A stretch of DNA of 64,000 nt from Rhizobiales bacterium IMCC20636 (lineage in GTDB: Bacteria; Pseudomonadota; Alphaproteobacteria; Rhizobiales; GCA-2746425). Below the pieces are notes generated by a model, which was not told where the DNA came from, did not search any database, and saw only the letters and a list, made by a program, of their open reading frames with translations. The stretch lies in contig CP018226.1 of NCBI GenBank assembly GCA_016865015.1, positions 1,395,001-1,459,000 on the forward strand, in the 5' to 3' direction. The translations under genes and the position numbers were made by a program. Positions 47,384-56,117 of this stretch are shown one piece after another (the first letter of the stretch is position 1; every line of letters begins with the position of its first letter).

Positions 47384-48202
47384 TTACTGAAAATTCTTCA
47401 GAAATCCGGAAAGCGCTGTGCGAAACCCGGTCACATAGGCTGCTTCATCCACAGTTTTCGAGGTGATGACAACGCGTTTTGCACCCGGGATCGTGGCCGT
47501 CAGATTATCAGCCAACAGCATCGGATGAATGTAATCGTCGCCATTCGCGATGATCAGGGTTGGAACCTTGATGCCGGCGATTTCCTTGGTATTGATCCCA
47601 GGGCCATCCTTTGCAAGACGGCCCAACAATTGGGATGTGATGCTGTGTGGCTTTCGTTCGAACATGTTCAGCAGAGATGTCAGATTGCCCGGCGCGCTTT
47701 GACGCAAAATGGCGGCGGATTGTGAGTCCAGAAAGCGTCTTTTCGCCTCAGAGGCCTCGTGATTGGCCAAATGCTGTGCAATTTCGACAAGTGGCTGCAA
47801 GTTCTCCGGCGCCGGGTTCGTGAACCAGGCCGGGCGGGCGAGAATGAGTGCCGAGACCAGATCAGGGCGCTTGACGGCGACGCGCAGTGAAATTGCTGAG
47901 CCCATGGAAATGCCGCCCACAACACAGGGTGTCTGGATATGCTGGTCAATGAAGGCAATCAGATCATCGGCATAGGTTGCGATCGAGAGTTGTTCGGTAT
48001 TGCCCGGTTCAGAGGTGCCGTGCCCGCGGCAATGCATCAGGTGATGACAATGTAACGTGTCTGGCGGAATGACATCCACAGTTTGAAGCGGATCGGCACA
48101 CAGCCCGTGCTGAAACACCAAAGGCGGGCCTTGGCGATTGGCGCGATATGCGGCGACTTCCTGGCCGCTGCGCAGAAGTGGCAGCCGGGTGTAATTGTCC
48201 AC
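47384..48202 (-). CDS. Alpha/beta-hydrolase
   Basis: A 272-residue alpha/beta-hydrolase. The oxyanion region is VFQHGLCADP; the nucleophile elbow is VGGISMGSAISLRV (Ser in GxSMG); the Asp lies in IANGDDYIHP. I start it at GTG 48202, which overlaps the upstream stop as TAGTG, rather than at the longer ORF reaching 48301. Probably an esterase or C-C hydrolase; substrate unknown. Confidence 0.82.
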   Translation of the reverse strand: MDNYTRLPLLRSGQEVAAYRANRQGPPLVFQHGLCADPLQTVDVIPPDTLHCHHLMHCRGHGTSEPGNTEQLSIATYADDLIAFIDQHIQTPCVVGGISMGSAISLRVAVKRPDLVSALILARPAWFTNPAPENLQPLVEIAQHLANHEASEAKRRFLDSQSAAILRQSAPGNLTSLLNMFERKPHSITSQLLGRLAKDGPGINTKEIAGIKVPTLIIANGDDYIHPMLLADNLTATIPGAKRVVITSKTVDEAAYVTGFRTALSGFLKNFQ

Positions 48203-49032
48203 TATTTTACCTGCTTCAGAATTTTGCGCAGGAATCTTGCAACTCCTGGTGCCTGTTGTGAGGTCAGGCCATGGGTGACCAATGGGCCATCGAAGCCGCA
48301 ATCTGACAGCGCCTGCAGGAAATGCCGGAAGTCCAGTACGCCTTTGCCTGCGGTTGTGGCTTCGCCATCGGGTGAGCGATCCTTGGCGTGGGCCATGACA
48401 AGGTGATCTGCAGCGCCTTCAACGGCTTCGGATACCACACGCTTTTGCTCTGAAAGGCTGATTTTCTCAAAGAGGTTGACCGGGTCCAGAACAATTTTCA
48501 GCCGGTCGCTTTGCAATTGCGTGATCAGACGTCCAGCCTTTGCGACTGAATTCACAACATTTGCCAGTTCCGGTTCAAGGCCCAGTTTGACATCGTGGGT
48601 TTCGGCTATCTTGATTGCGCGTTCCATCATCTGCAACAGATCACCCCAGGCGCGCAAACTGTCATTGTCAGGATGGCTGAGCCATTTGTCATCAGGATTG
48701 CGGGTGCCTGAGCACAAGGTCAGCAACTGGGTTCCCATGGCTTTGGCATTCTCTGCAATGACTGCCATTTGCCGCAGACCAGCTTCCCGCACAGTAACAT
48801 CCGGGTGAATCATATTGAAGGTCGCAGAGACGGCTACAATCGGGATATTTGTGTCTTCGCTCGCACGGCCGACAGCAGCGGCTGTTTTCGCGTCGATTGC
48901 ATCTGGCATGGCGGAGAGGCCGGAACAACTCATATTATAATGAGCGCAGACGAAGCCTGCCTTTTGCACGGCGTCCAAAGCCTGCAACGGATTTTCTGCC
49001 GCAAATGTTTTCGCAAATATACCAAGCTGCAT
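48202..49032 (-). CDS. Sugar phosphate isomerase/epimerase (xylose isomerase-like TIM barrel)
   Basis: A 276-residue TIM-barrel protein of the AP-endonuclease-2 fold: MQLGIFAKTFAAENPLQALD, metal-site residues in LGLEPELANVVN, LDPVNLFEK, VMAHAKDRSPDG. The family isomerises or dehydrates sugars and polyols. AAGGAG precedes the ATG. Its stop overlaps the hydrolase start by one base, so the two are translationally coupled and probably act in one pathway. Confidence 0.85.
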   Translation of the reverse strand: MQLGIFAKTFAAENPLQALDAVQKAGFVCAHYNMSCSGLSAMPDAIDAKTAAAVGRASEDTNIPIVAVSATFNMIHPDVTVREAGLRQMAVIAENAKAMGTQLLTLCSGTRNPDDKWLSHPDNDSLRAWGDLLQMMERAIKIAETHDVKLGLEPELANVVNSVAKAGRLITQLQSDRLKIVLDPVNLFEKISLSEQKRVVSEAVEGAADHLVMAHAKDRSPDGEATTAGKGVLDFRHFLQALSDCGFDGPLVTHGLTSQQAPGVARFLRKILKQVK

Positions 49033-49521
49033 TACAAATCTCCTTCAACACTGGAAAGACGCACAGACTTGCCGCTGTGGGCAGACCCCGTACCGGCAAG
49101 ACCGTCTTCCATAATTGCACCGCTCATAAGTGCACCGTGCAAAATTGGGTCGGCAAAGCCGACCACATGGCAATTGTCAGGTCACAATCGTCCAACACGC
49201 CATCTGCAATTTCAACATCGATGAACCAGCCATAGATGGTTTTTTTGTTCGAAATGCGGGCATTGTTTAAAAAGACAATGGTGAGTTGCACTGGATGGAG
49301 CATCTGACAGCGATGCGTGCTGTCGCAAAACCAGGCCGTGAGAGCTGTCGTGATGCTCTTCTCCTGCGCTGTGACCCGACGAACTTCCTGAGCTATCTGA
49401 CCGCTGTTCAGAACGCCAATATTCAGTTGCGTGTTGCTCACAGTGTCTCCCGCATTCGCAGTGCTGATCACTCGATCAGTGTTGCCGTGACGTTGGGTTT
49501 TAGCAAGCTGTTTGTCGTTGG
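49033..49521. other. Intergenic region; possible regulator remnant
   Basis: About 490 bp without a clear gene. A plus-strand frame at about 49286-49540 reads LSYLTAVQNANIQLRVAHSV followed by SISVAVTLGFSKLFV, which resembles a worn LysR DNA-binding helix. It has no family continuation and runs into the end of the sulfatase gene on the other strand. Confidence 0.3.
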
Positions 49522-51105
49522 CTACCAAATGCCGATCATGATCCCGGAAGCGCCTTCGCCAGCTCTGATCTTGAGGACGGCTTCGTCGGTTTGTGTGACC
49601 CTGTTTCTGCGATCGGTCAGTCGATCCAGCAACAGATCCTGCATGGTGGCCCGAATGTCATGATGATCGGCAGAGTTGCCCAAATCATCAAACTCGTCGG
49701 GATCATTTTCAAGATCGAACAATTGCGGGCGGTAGCCTTTGAAATAGATGTATTTCCAGCGCTCGGTGCGGATCATGTAAGCCCGTGCCTTGTTGGCCGG
49801 AATGTCGAGAGCTTCGCGCACATTGTAGAATGCATAGTCGATTTCGCTGAATGCGGCTTCGCGCCAGTCTGCCGGAGCTTCGCCATGAAGCAACGGTTTC
49901 AGGGAGCGGCCCTCAAGCCGGTGATAGGGTGGCTCCAGATCCATGGTATCGATGAAGGTTGGGAGCAGATCAATGGCTTCGACCAGTCTGGTATCGACCT
50001 GACCGCGTGTGCTGTCAGCTGCCTCGCTGGGATCATAGATGATGAGCGGAACCCGCACACTGGCTTCGTGGAACAATTCCTTCTCGCCCATCCAGTGATC
50101 GCCGAGATAATCGCCATGGTCGGATGTGAACACGATCATGGTGTCGTCCATACGGCCGGTGTCTTCCAAATGGGCGAAGAGGCGGCCCAGATGATCATCT
50201 ATCTGTTTCACTAGTCCCATATAGCCCGCCAAGACCCGTTCGCGGGCCTCGCGTCCGGAGAAGGTTGTTGCGACCGTTTCCTCCATGAAAGCTTCGATGA
50301 CCGGGTGTGTGTCTTCGCGTTCCTTCTGTGAGCGGTGCACCGGCAGGAACTGATTGTGATCATACATGTCATGATAGGGCGCAGGCGCCATATAGGGCCA
50401 ATGCGGTTTGATATAGGACAGATGCAGGCACCACGGCTGGTCGCCGGTTTCTGCAATGAATTCCATCGCCCGGTCTGTCATATAGGCGGTTTCGGAATGA
50501 GGCTCAGCCACACGTGCGGGCAGGTGCGAGTTGCGCAAATGCCAGCCACTGAGAATCTCTCCGTCAGGACCTTCCGCCGAGTTGGCCCATGTGTGCCAGG
50601 GGTTTTCGCCATCATAGCCCTGCGCGCGCAGCCAGTCATTATAGGCCAGTTTTCCGCCGCGCCGCTTCAGGCCCGCATCGGGATGCAGGCCATCATCGCG
50701 CTCATAGGGTTCAAAACCCGGTTGGGACATGATGGCACCAATGGCGGTATCCGGTTTGATGCCAAGCCGTTCCATGCCTTCTTTGTCGGGCGTCATGTGG
50801 GTCTTGCCAACGACTGCTGTTCTCATTCCCGCAGGTTTGAGATAATCGCTCATGGTCCATTCGCCGATTGGCAACGGCACCTGGTTCCAGGTTGAGCCAT
50901 GGCTGAATGTGGTGCGGCCTGTGTAGCATGAAGCGCGGGAGGGGCCGCAGACCGGGGATTGGACATAGGCCCGGTCAAACCGAACACCCTTTTGGGCCAA
51001 TCGATCAATATGCGGCGTTTCCAGATGCGGGTGACCATAGCAGGACAGGTAATCCCAGCGCAGTTGGTCGGCCATTATGAATAGGATGTTTTTGACTTTA
51101 GCCAT
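49522..51105 (-). CDS. Sulfatase / alkaline-phosphatase-superfamily hydrolase
   Basis: A 527-residue type I sulfatase-like enzyme. The formylglycine signature C-x-P-S-R-x4-T-G is present as VCGPSRASCYTGR near residue 53. Metal and substrate residues are in IMADQLRWDYL, VVGKTHM, and FTSDHGDYLGDHWMGEKE. The first motif has DQ rather than DD, as in choline-sulfatase-like and phosphonate-monoester-hydrolase-like groups. There is no signal peptide, so it is cytoplasmic and would act on an imported compound. It lies 30 bp downstream of the TRAP transporter genes, which fits import followed by hydrolysis. Confidence 0.88.
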   Translation of the reverse strand: MAKVKNILFIMADQLRWDYLSCYGHPHLETPHIDRLAQKGVRFDRAYVQSPVCGPSRASCYTGRTTFSHGSTWNQVPLPIGEWTMSDYLKPAGMRTAVVGKTHMTPDKEGMERLGIKPDTAIGAIMSQPGFEPYERDDGLHPDAGLKRRGGKLAYNDWLRAQGYDGENPWHTWANSAEGPDGEILSGWHLRNSHLPARVAEPHSETAYMTDRAMEFIAETGDQPWCLHLSYIKPHWPYMAPAPYHDMYDHNQFLPVHRSQKEREDTHPVIEAFMEETVATTFSGREARERVLAGYMGLVKQIDDHLGRLFAHLEDTGRMDDTMIVFTSDHGDYLGDHWMGEKELFHEASVRVPLIIYDPSEAADSTRGQVDTRLVEAIDLLPTFIDTMDLEPPYHRLEGRSLKPLLHGEAPADWREAAFSEIDYAFYNVREALDIPANKARAYMIRTERWKYIYFKGYRPQLFDLENDPDEFDDLGNSADHHDIRATMQDLLLDRLTDRRNRVTQTDEAVLKIRAGEGASGIMIGIW

Positions 51106-51135
51106 GTCGAATGCCTTTGCAGGGACTGCCCGTCA

Positions 51136-52431
51136 TCATCGCATGAGACCGGGGAGGAAGGTGGCTATTGCCGGGATCAGCAAGACCAGAATGAGGGCGA
51201 AAATATCGGCAACGATGAAGGGAGCGACACCGCGAAAAATATCCGCCAGACGAATGCTTGGCATCACGGATTTGACGACAAAAACATTCATGCCGATGGG
51301 CGGGGTGATGAGGCCGAGTTCTGTGACCAGAACAACGACAATGCCAAACCAGACCATGTCGACATCGGCCTGGATCAGTGTCGGCAGAAAGACTGGTACG
51401 AGCAACAGCAAAATGCCGATGGATTCAAAGACCATGCCCATGAAGACTGCGATGATGGCAACGACAACGACCAGGCCCAGAGGTGACAGGTTCATGTCTT
51501 CGACGAAATAGACCAGATCATAGGGCATGCCCGACAGGTTGATGAACTGGGCAAAGACAAGCGCGCCGAAAATCACAATGAACAGTGACGCCGTGGTTTT
51601 TGCGGCTTCTCCGAGAACGTCAATCCATTCTCTTGGCGTGCGCAGGTGACCGCGCATGATTGCAATGACTGCTGCACCAAATGCACCAATACCCGAGGCT
51701 TCCGTTGGTGTGAAAACACGCCCGTAGATACCGCCTAGCACCAGAACAAACAGACCGATGATGGGCCAGACAGCCCGGAATGCGCGCTTCTTGTCTTCCT
51801 CGGACAGGGGATCACCTGCAGGTCCGGAATCAGGCTTGAAGCGCACTGTAATGGCTACGGCTCCCATGAAGAGCGACACCAAAAGAATGCCCGGCAACAC
51901 GCCGGCGATGAACAATTCACCAATATCCTGTTCGGCAACAACGGCGTAAATGACAAGCGGTACAGATGGCGGGATCATGATGCCCAGCGTGCCACCAGCG
52001 GCGATGGTGCCCGAGGCGAGGGAGTCGGCATAGCCATATTTGCGCATCGGCGGCATTGCGACTTTCGTCATCGTTGCGGCGGTGGCGAGGGACGAGCCAC
52101 AGACAGCGGAAAATCCGGCACAGGCCACCACGGTGGATAAGGCCAGGCCGCCTCGAAAGCGGCCAAGTCCGGCATAGGCTGCGTCATACAAATCGCGGCT
52201 GATTTCAGCGCGGTAAATGAAGACGCCCATGAGGATGAACAGAGGAATTACGCTCAGATTGTAGTTCATGGCGTCTTCGATGACCTGTTGCCCGGTCATG
52301 GCAAAGGCAGCTTCCCAGCCCCTTTGGGTGGCAAAGCCCACCAAACCAACCAGCAGGGTGGCATAGCCGACCCGAAATCCGAAGAAACACAGGGCCAGCA
52401 GAATTGCAAAACCAACAAGAGCCGTTGTCAT
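51136..52431 (-). CDS. dctM: TRAP transporter large permease (DctM)
   Basis: A 431-residue protein with about 12 membrane segments, the TRAP DctM family. FSAVCGSSLATAATMTKVAM and GGTLGIMIPPSVPLVIYAVV are its conserved substrate and sodium-site regions; the second half repeats the first (GLITPPIGMNVFVVKSV). It overlaps dctQ by 4 bp (ATGA). The substrate is unknown. Confidence 0.93.
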   Translation of the reverse strand: MTTALVGFAILLALCFFGFRVGYATLLVGLVGFATQRGWEAAFAMTGQQVIEDAMNYNLSVIPLFILMGVFIYRAEISRDLYDAAYAGLGRFRGGLALSTVVACAGFSAVCGSSLATAATMTKVAMPPMRKYGYADSLASGTIAAGGTLGIMIPPSVPLVIYAVVAEQDIGELFIAGVLPGILLVSLFMGAVAITVRFKPDSGPAGDPLSEEDKKRAFRAVWPIIGLFVLVLGGIYGRVFTPTEASGIGAFGAAVIAIMRGHLRTPREWIDVLGEAAKTTASLFIVIFGALVFAQFINLSGMPYDLVYFVEDMNLSPLGLVVVVAIIAVFMGMVFESIGILLLLVPVFLPTLIQADVDMVWFGIVVVLVTELGLITPPIGMNVFVVKSVMPSIRLADIFRGVAPFIVADIFALILVLLIPAIATFLPGLMR

Positions 52432-52976
52432 AGATCACCCAGTCCGATCGGTTTTTCGATGCCTGCTTCCGCAGCCGGTTTGGGGCGGTCGATCAGCCCG
52501 AGAATTTGCGCGATGAGGCTGAGGGCCGAGAGAGATGCAATGATGGCGGCCAGATAGGCGAGGGGCCATTCCAGAACTACGGTAATGCGATTGTTTACAG
52601 ATGATTCTGCAGCAAATACTGTCAGTTGCCAGGCAATGACGGCCATTCCGATCAGCGAAAACAGCTGAATGAGGAACGGTCTGAGTTTTGGCATCATGGC
52701 CTGTAGTGGCCCTTCGAACAACTCGACGGCAATATGCTCGTCATAGGCATTTACGACGCCTAGGCCGGCAAAAATGGTCATGGCCAGCAAGAACTGAATC
52801 ATTTCCGCAGCGCCAAAGATAGGTGCGCTGAAAACATAGCGCCCCACGACATCGGCAAATGTCAAAACCATCATCGTGAACAACAGGACCGCCGAAACGA
52901 ACTTCATGAATGGCAGCAGGAGCGCGAGCGCTCCTGCTGCCATTTTTTTGTAGCCGGATTTTGGCTCATCAATCAC
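52428..52976 (-). CDS. dctQ: TRAP transporter small permease (DctQ)
   Basis: A 182-residue DctQ protein with four membrane helices and the family motif DVVGRYVFSAPIFGAAEMIQ. The GTG start at 52976 overlaps the dctP stop by 4 bp. Codons 12-23 coincide with a 17-bp perfect inverted repeat (listed separately), so the peptide MAAGALALLLPF is read here while the opposite strand would read almost the same peptide. Confidence 0.9.
   Translation of the reverse strand: MIDEPKSGYKKMAAGALALLLPFMKFVSAVLLFTMMVLTFADVVGRYVFSAPIFGAAEMIQFLLAMTIFAGLGVVNAYDEHIAVELFEGPLQAMMPKLRPFLIQLFSLIGMAVIAWQLTVFAAESSVNNRITVVLEWPLAYLAAIIASLSALSLIAQILGLIDRPKPAAEAGIEKPIGLGDL
52909..52944. repeat. 17-bp perfect inverted repeat inside dctQ
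   Basis: AATGGCAGCAGGAGCGC, two bases, then its exact reverse complement. On the plus strand it is followed by T7 and looks like a terminator. On the dctQ message it is a very stable hairpin preceded by seven A, starting about 30 nt into the coding region. Confidence 0.8.
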
Positions 52977-53995
52977 TTGGAGAGTTCCTGAACCCGTTTG
53001 ACGTAGTAGTCATAGGCACCCTGACCATCAATGCCGGCCGCATTGGCTTTGGCGATCCAGTTTTCGGCAACAAAGCTGGATGCTTCTTTCAAGGCTGCTT
53101 CAAAGGCTGGATCAGCGTCGAAGATCTCGATGCCAGCTTCCTCGAATTCGACCAGAGCCGTCTGGTCAGCTTCCATCCAATGCTGTGCAGCCATGCGGCC
53201 GAACTTGACGCCACTGAGTTCTGTGATTGCTGCGCGATCTTCTTCAGAAATCTCCATCCATTTATCCTTGTTGATGATCAGGGAAAAACTGGTGGAATAG
53301 ATCGCGTCGTTGAAGCGGGTCATGGATTTTGTGTATGGGATCACGCGGAAATCACGCACCGCCGTCGGGCTGAGGCCGATATGGGCATCCACCACGCCAC
53401 GGGAGATGATTTCATTGGCCTGTACGGCAGGACCCGAGACAACACCCGCTCCGACTTTCTTCATGGTAGCCGCCAGTGCGCCGGGCAGGGCCCAGATCTT
53501 GCGAGATACCAGATCATCCATCGAATTCAGCGGCTCATCGGTCTGGCTGAACAATTCGGCGGGCGTGATGACCCACATTGACAGAACGTGAACTGAGTCA
53601 AACTCGTCAGGGAAGAATTTGTTGCGGGTTTCCCACAAAGCTTCAGACATTGCCGGTGCATCTGTTGTTGCGATGAACGGGTTCATGGCAACCAGCGGCC
53701 CGGTGACACGGCCCTGGATCAGCCCGTTGAATTGCGGAGCGACATCGGCAATGCCCTTTTCAACAGCATTCAGCTGCTCGGGAGGCGCTGCAACGGACTT
53801 TGGCGGAATAATGCCGCGGACCCGTCCTTCAGTGGCTTCTTCGACTTCAGCGAGCCATGTTGGCAGAACCGATTGGCAGACATAATGCTGCGGTGGCCAG
53901 AAGCAATTGACCAACAGTCTGGTGTTTGCATTTGCCATGCCAGCAACGCTGCTGAACAAACCTGCTACAAGCAGGGTTTTGATGAATAGACGCAT
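52973..53995 (-). CDS. dctP: TRAP transporter substrate-binding protein (DctP)
   Basis: A 340-residue periplasmic binding protein. The ATG at 53995 has GGAGG upstream; a TTG four codons earlier sits on that signal. Signal peptide MRLFIKTLLVAGLFSSVAGM then ANA. The DctP fold is clear (WVITPAELFSQTDEPLNSMD, LPGALAATMKKVGAG, GVVDAHIGLSP, YSTSFSLIINKDKW). First gene of dctP-dctQ-dctM-sulfatase. Confidence 0.92.
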   Translation of the reverse strand: MRLFIKTLLVAGLFSSVAGMANANTRLLVNCFWPPQHYVCQSVLPTWLAEVEEATEGRVRGIIPPKSVAAPPEQLNAVEKGIADVAPQFNGLIQGRVTGPLVAMNPFIATTDAPAMSEALWETRNKFFPDEFDSVHVLSMWVITPAELFSQTDEPLNSMDDLVSRKIWALPGALAATMKKVGAGVVSGPAVQANEIISRGVVDAHIGLSPTAVRDFRVIPYTKSMTRFNDAIYSTSFSLIINKDKWMEISEEDRAAITELSGVKFGRMAAQHWMEADQTALVEFEEAGIEIFDADPAFEAALKEASSFVAENWIAKANAAGIDGQGAYDYYVKRVQELSK

Positions 53996-54038
53996 AGTTT
54001 CCTCCAATGCGTAACGAGCTTTGTTGGGCCATTTGCTG

Positions 54039-54530
54039 TTACGCGGTCTCCCTAAAAAGGCCCCTTTCCAGTTCCAGGCCGTGGGTTTGCACGGCCGTTT
54101 TCAGCTTGATGACCATCTCCATCAACTGCTCCACCTCCTGGGGCGAAAAATTGGCGAAATAGGCATCAAACAATTTCAAGATGTCGGGGGCGGCCTTTTC
54201 GATCATGGCATTGCCCTTATCGGTCAGGCTGACTGTGGAGCGGCGACGATCAATTGTGTCGATCTTCCGGGCAACCAGCCCTCGCTCTTCTGTTGCATCC
54301 ACAATTTTACTGACGGTTGATCGGTCAAATCCGCCAAAAGCGGCCAGATCATGCACAGACTGGTGATCCTGCTCGCGCAGGATGACCATAATGCGCCACA
54401 TGCGGTGGTCGATACCGTGACGACGCAAAACGCGCTTCGCATTCAGCCGATGCTGGCGTTCCATCAGGTTGAGATGGAACATGGGCAGTTTCGAAACTCT
54501 GAAATCAGCCGACTGCATTGCGAGTGACAT
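54039..54530 (-). CDS. MarR-family transcriptional regulator
   Basis: A 163-residue regulator with the MarR winged helix: HRMWRIMVILREQDHQSVHD, GFDRSTVSKIVDATEERGLV, and the wing RKIDTIDRRRSTVSLTDKG. It lies 43 bp upstream of dctP on the same strand and probably controls the TRAP-sulfatase operon. GGAGG is only 1 nt before the first ATG (54530), so the ATG at 54518 may be the one used. Two palindromes lie in its upstream region. Confidence 0.88.
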   Translation of the reverse strand: MSLAMQSADFRVSKLPMFHLNLMERQHRLNAKRVLRRHGIDHRMWRIMVILREQDHQSVHDLAAFGGFDRSTVSKIVDATEERGLVARKIDTIDRRRSTVSLTDKGNAMIEKAAPDILKLFDAYFANFSPQEVEQLMEMVIKLKTAVQTHGLELERGLFRETA

Positions 54531-54550
54531 ACCTCCATATAATCACATTC

Positions 54551-54564
54551 TGTGAATATTCACA
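54551..54564. promoter_or_regulatory. Palindrome upstream of marR, likely operator
   Basis: TGTGAATATTCACA is a perfect 14-bp palindrome 21 bp before the marR start, the usual form of a MarR dimer site. Confidence 0.55.
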
Positions 54565-54568
54565 TAAA

Positions 54569-54584
54569 TTGCACGTATGTGCAA
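54569..54584. promoter_or_regulatory. Second inverted repeat upstream of marR
   Basis: TTGCAC-GTAT-GTGCAA, a perfect 6-bp inverted repeat starting 4 bp beyond the first palindrome. It could be a second operator half or belong to another regulator. Confidence 0.4.
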
Positions 54585-54827
54585 GAGTTGGACAGGGAGG
54601 GGATAACTTGTTCGATTATGTGGGGCCGGCATGTGGCTGGCAGGGGTGTGGCGCACATGGTGAGGAGGCACCTGTGATCGGGTCGTTTGCTGATTTGGTT
54701 GACCCGCAATGTGTTTTGCTTCGGGGGGAGTGGTGTGACACACTCGATTTCCATGTTGTTGGTGAAGCTCAGAAGCGCGCGAGCAGGACTTGGTGGATGC
54801 GTTGCGACTGTCGCAGAGATAGGTTGG

Positions 54828-55229
54828 ATGAGGCGGCAACTCAGGTTGAACTTTTCTGGAAGGCCGCCTAGTTTCGAATTTGCTGCGCAACATGACGGGG
54901 GCTTTGTGGGTATTTTCGGGTTTGCCTATTTCATTCTTTTCTTTGCGGTTGCTGCCTCAGCTCTTCCGTCCCATGGAATAACCACAACACTGGCGGTTGC
55001 GATTATTGGCGTTTTCGGGTTTTGGGGGCCTACGAATGCAACCTACAGATCTGTGTTTTTCGGTGATCGCTCTGTGAGTAAAGTCAGGGTGGCAATCGGT
55101 GCCATCGCAATTGGTGTCGTGGTGATGATCGTGACGGATTTCAGGCTATCGGTGTTTCAGTATCTGGTGCTGCTGCTGGCCTGTGGCGCGCTTTACCTTG
55201 ATTTTGTGCGTAAGCAGGATGTGGCGTAG
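54828..55229 (+). CDS. Hypothetical four-helix membrane protein
   Basis: A 133-residue protein that I do not recognise. After a basic N-terminus (MRRQLRLNFSGRPPSFEF) come four hydrophobic segments: FVGIFGFAYFILFFAVAASA, TTTLAVAIIGVFGF, VRVAIGAIAIGVVVMIV and VFQYLVLLLACGALYL. The longer ORF upstream (to 54687) has no family logic; AGG lies just before the ATG at 54828. Confidence 0.55.
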   Translation: MRRQLRLNFSGRPPSFEFAAQHDGGFVGIFGFAYFILFFAVAASALPSHGITTTLAVAIIGVFGFWGPTNATYRSVFFGDRSVSKVRVAIGAIAIGVVVMIVTDFRLSVFQYLVLLLACGALYLDFVRKQDVA

Positions 55230-55433
55230 CTACCATAGAATTGGGCCCGGTTCGGAGCTGCGAAAAAGCCGCGACTACAAATGCAACACTATCTGAACGC
55301 CAGGGGTTCAGAAGAGAAGTGAGATGTTCTCAAATGCTTTGTATCGCAGATACTCTAGGTGTTTGGTTCCAGCATTTTGTCTATTGGATCGATTCTGAAG
55401 CTAAGAGGTTCACCAGCTTTGTCCACGAGTGCT

Positions 55434-55847
55434 TCATTGACAGGGGAACGCGTCTTTCAGAGCCGCAATTATCACGAGACGAGCTGAATTATGTCGCATT
55501 GCAGGGTGATTGGCTAAATGCTGCGTATAGATATCTATGATTTGACGGTTGCTAACTTTTGGCGGGACGCAAACGCCAAGTAAAGTATTCACAAAACCAT
55601 CCATTTCAGTATTTGCGACCGCATCGGTTTGACGCAATACGGCAGCAGCCCCAATCTTTACACCTTCCCAAACGCCAATAGTGTAGCCGTAGCAAAAGCC
55701 AGTTCTTCCATCATCTGTCGCTGTGCAGGCCTCGTATACGTCGTTTCCGGAAGTGGTCTGCGCGCTTGCTAGAAGTGGCCACCCAAAGATGGTGATTACA
55801 CCGATTGCTCCCAAAATATTTGCAAACCGGTGAAGAACTTTCTGCAT
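55434..55847 (-). CDS. Rap1a/Tai-family immunity-like protein
   Basis: A 137-residue secreted protein. Signal peptide MQKVLHRFANILGAIGVITI to about residue 29 (LASA). Conserved Cys pairs of the Rap1a fold are in YEACTATDDGRTGFCYGYTI, LGVCVPPKVSNRQ and DAFPCQ. The C-terminal helix HPAMRHNSARLVIIAALKDA is typical. Rap1a proteins neutralise Ssp-type peptidoglycan effectors of type VI secretion. No effector or T6SS gene is seen nearby. GAGGAG precedes the ATG. Confidence 0.8.
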   Translation of the reverse strand: MQKVLHRFANILGAIGVITIFGWPLLASAQTTSGNDVYEACTATDDGRTGFCYGYTIGVWEGVKIGAAAVLRQTDAVANTEMDGFVNTLLGVCVPPKVSNRQIIDIYTQHLANHPAMRHNSARLVIIAALKDAFPCQ

Positions 55848-56117
55848 TTCAACTCCTCAAATTAACCACCGTTGTGGGCGCGCGAAATCATAGATAATCG
55901 AAAGAGGTGGATACTGTTGCACCACAGTCAACTAGCCTGTCACATTCTATCGAGAGGCTCAGAAAGCAGAAACTCCTACTGATGGAGCAGAGCATTCGTT
56001 GCGACTGTGACATTTATCGGCGTCAAAGCAAAACGGGACATATCTAGGCCCTTGGAGCCGAATATATCCCGTTCCTTCAATCGTTTATGCTGCGATTAGT
56101 CCCGCGCTCGACAAGTG
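55848..56117. other. Intergenic region
   Basis: About 270 bp between two minus-strand genes, with no ORF or structure that I can support. Confidence 0.35.

Noticed and set aside
52910-53581. 223-codon plus-strand ORF opposite dctP, starting MAAGARALLLPF
   Set aside because: Its start mirrors the dctQ peptide only because of the inverted repeat; the rest is antisense to dctP.
55241-55540. 99-codon plus-strand ORF
   Set aside because: It overlaps the end of the Rap1a-type gene, which has a signal peptide, cysteines and a ribosome-binding site; this ORF has none of these.
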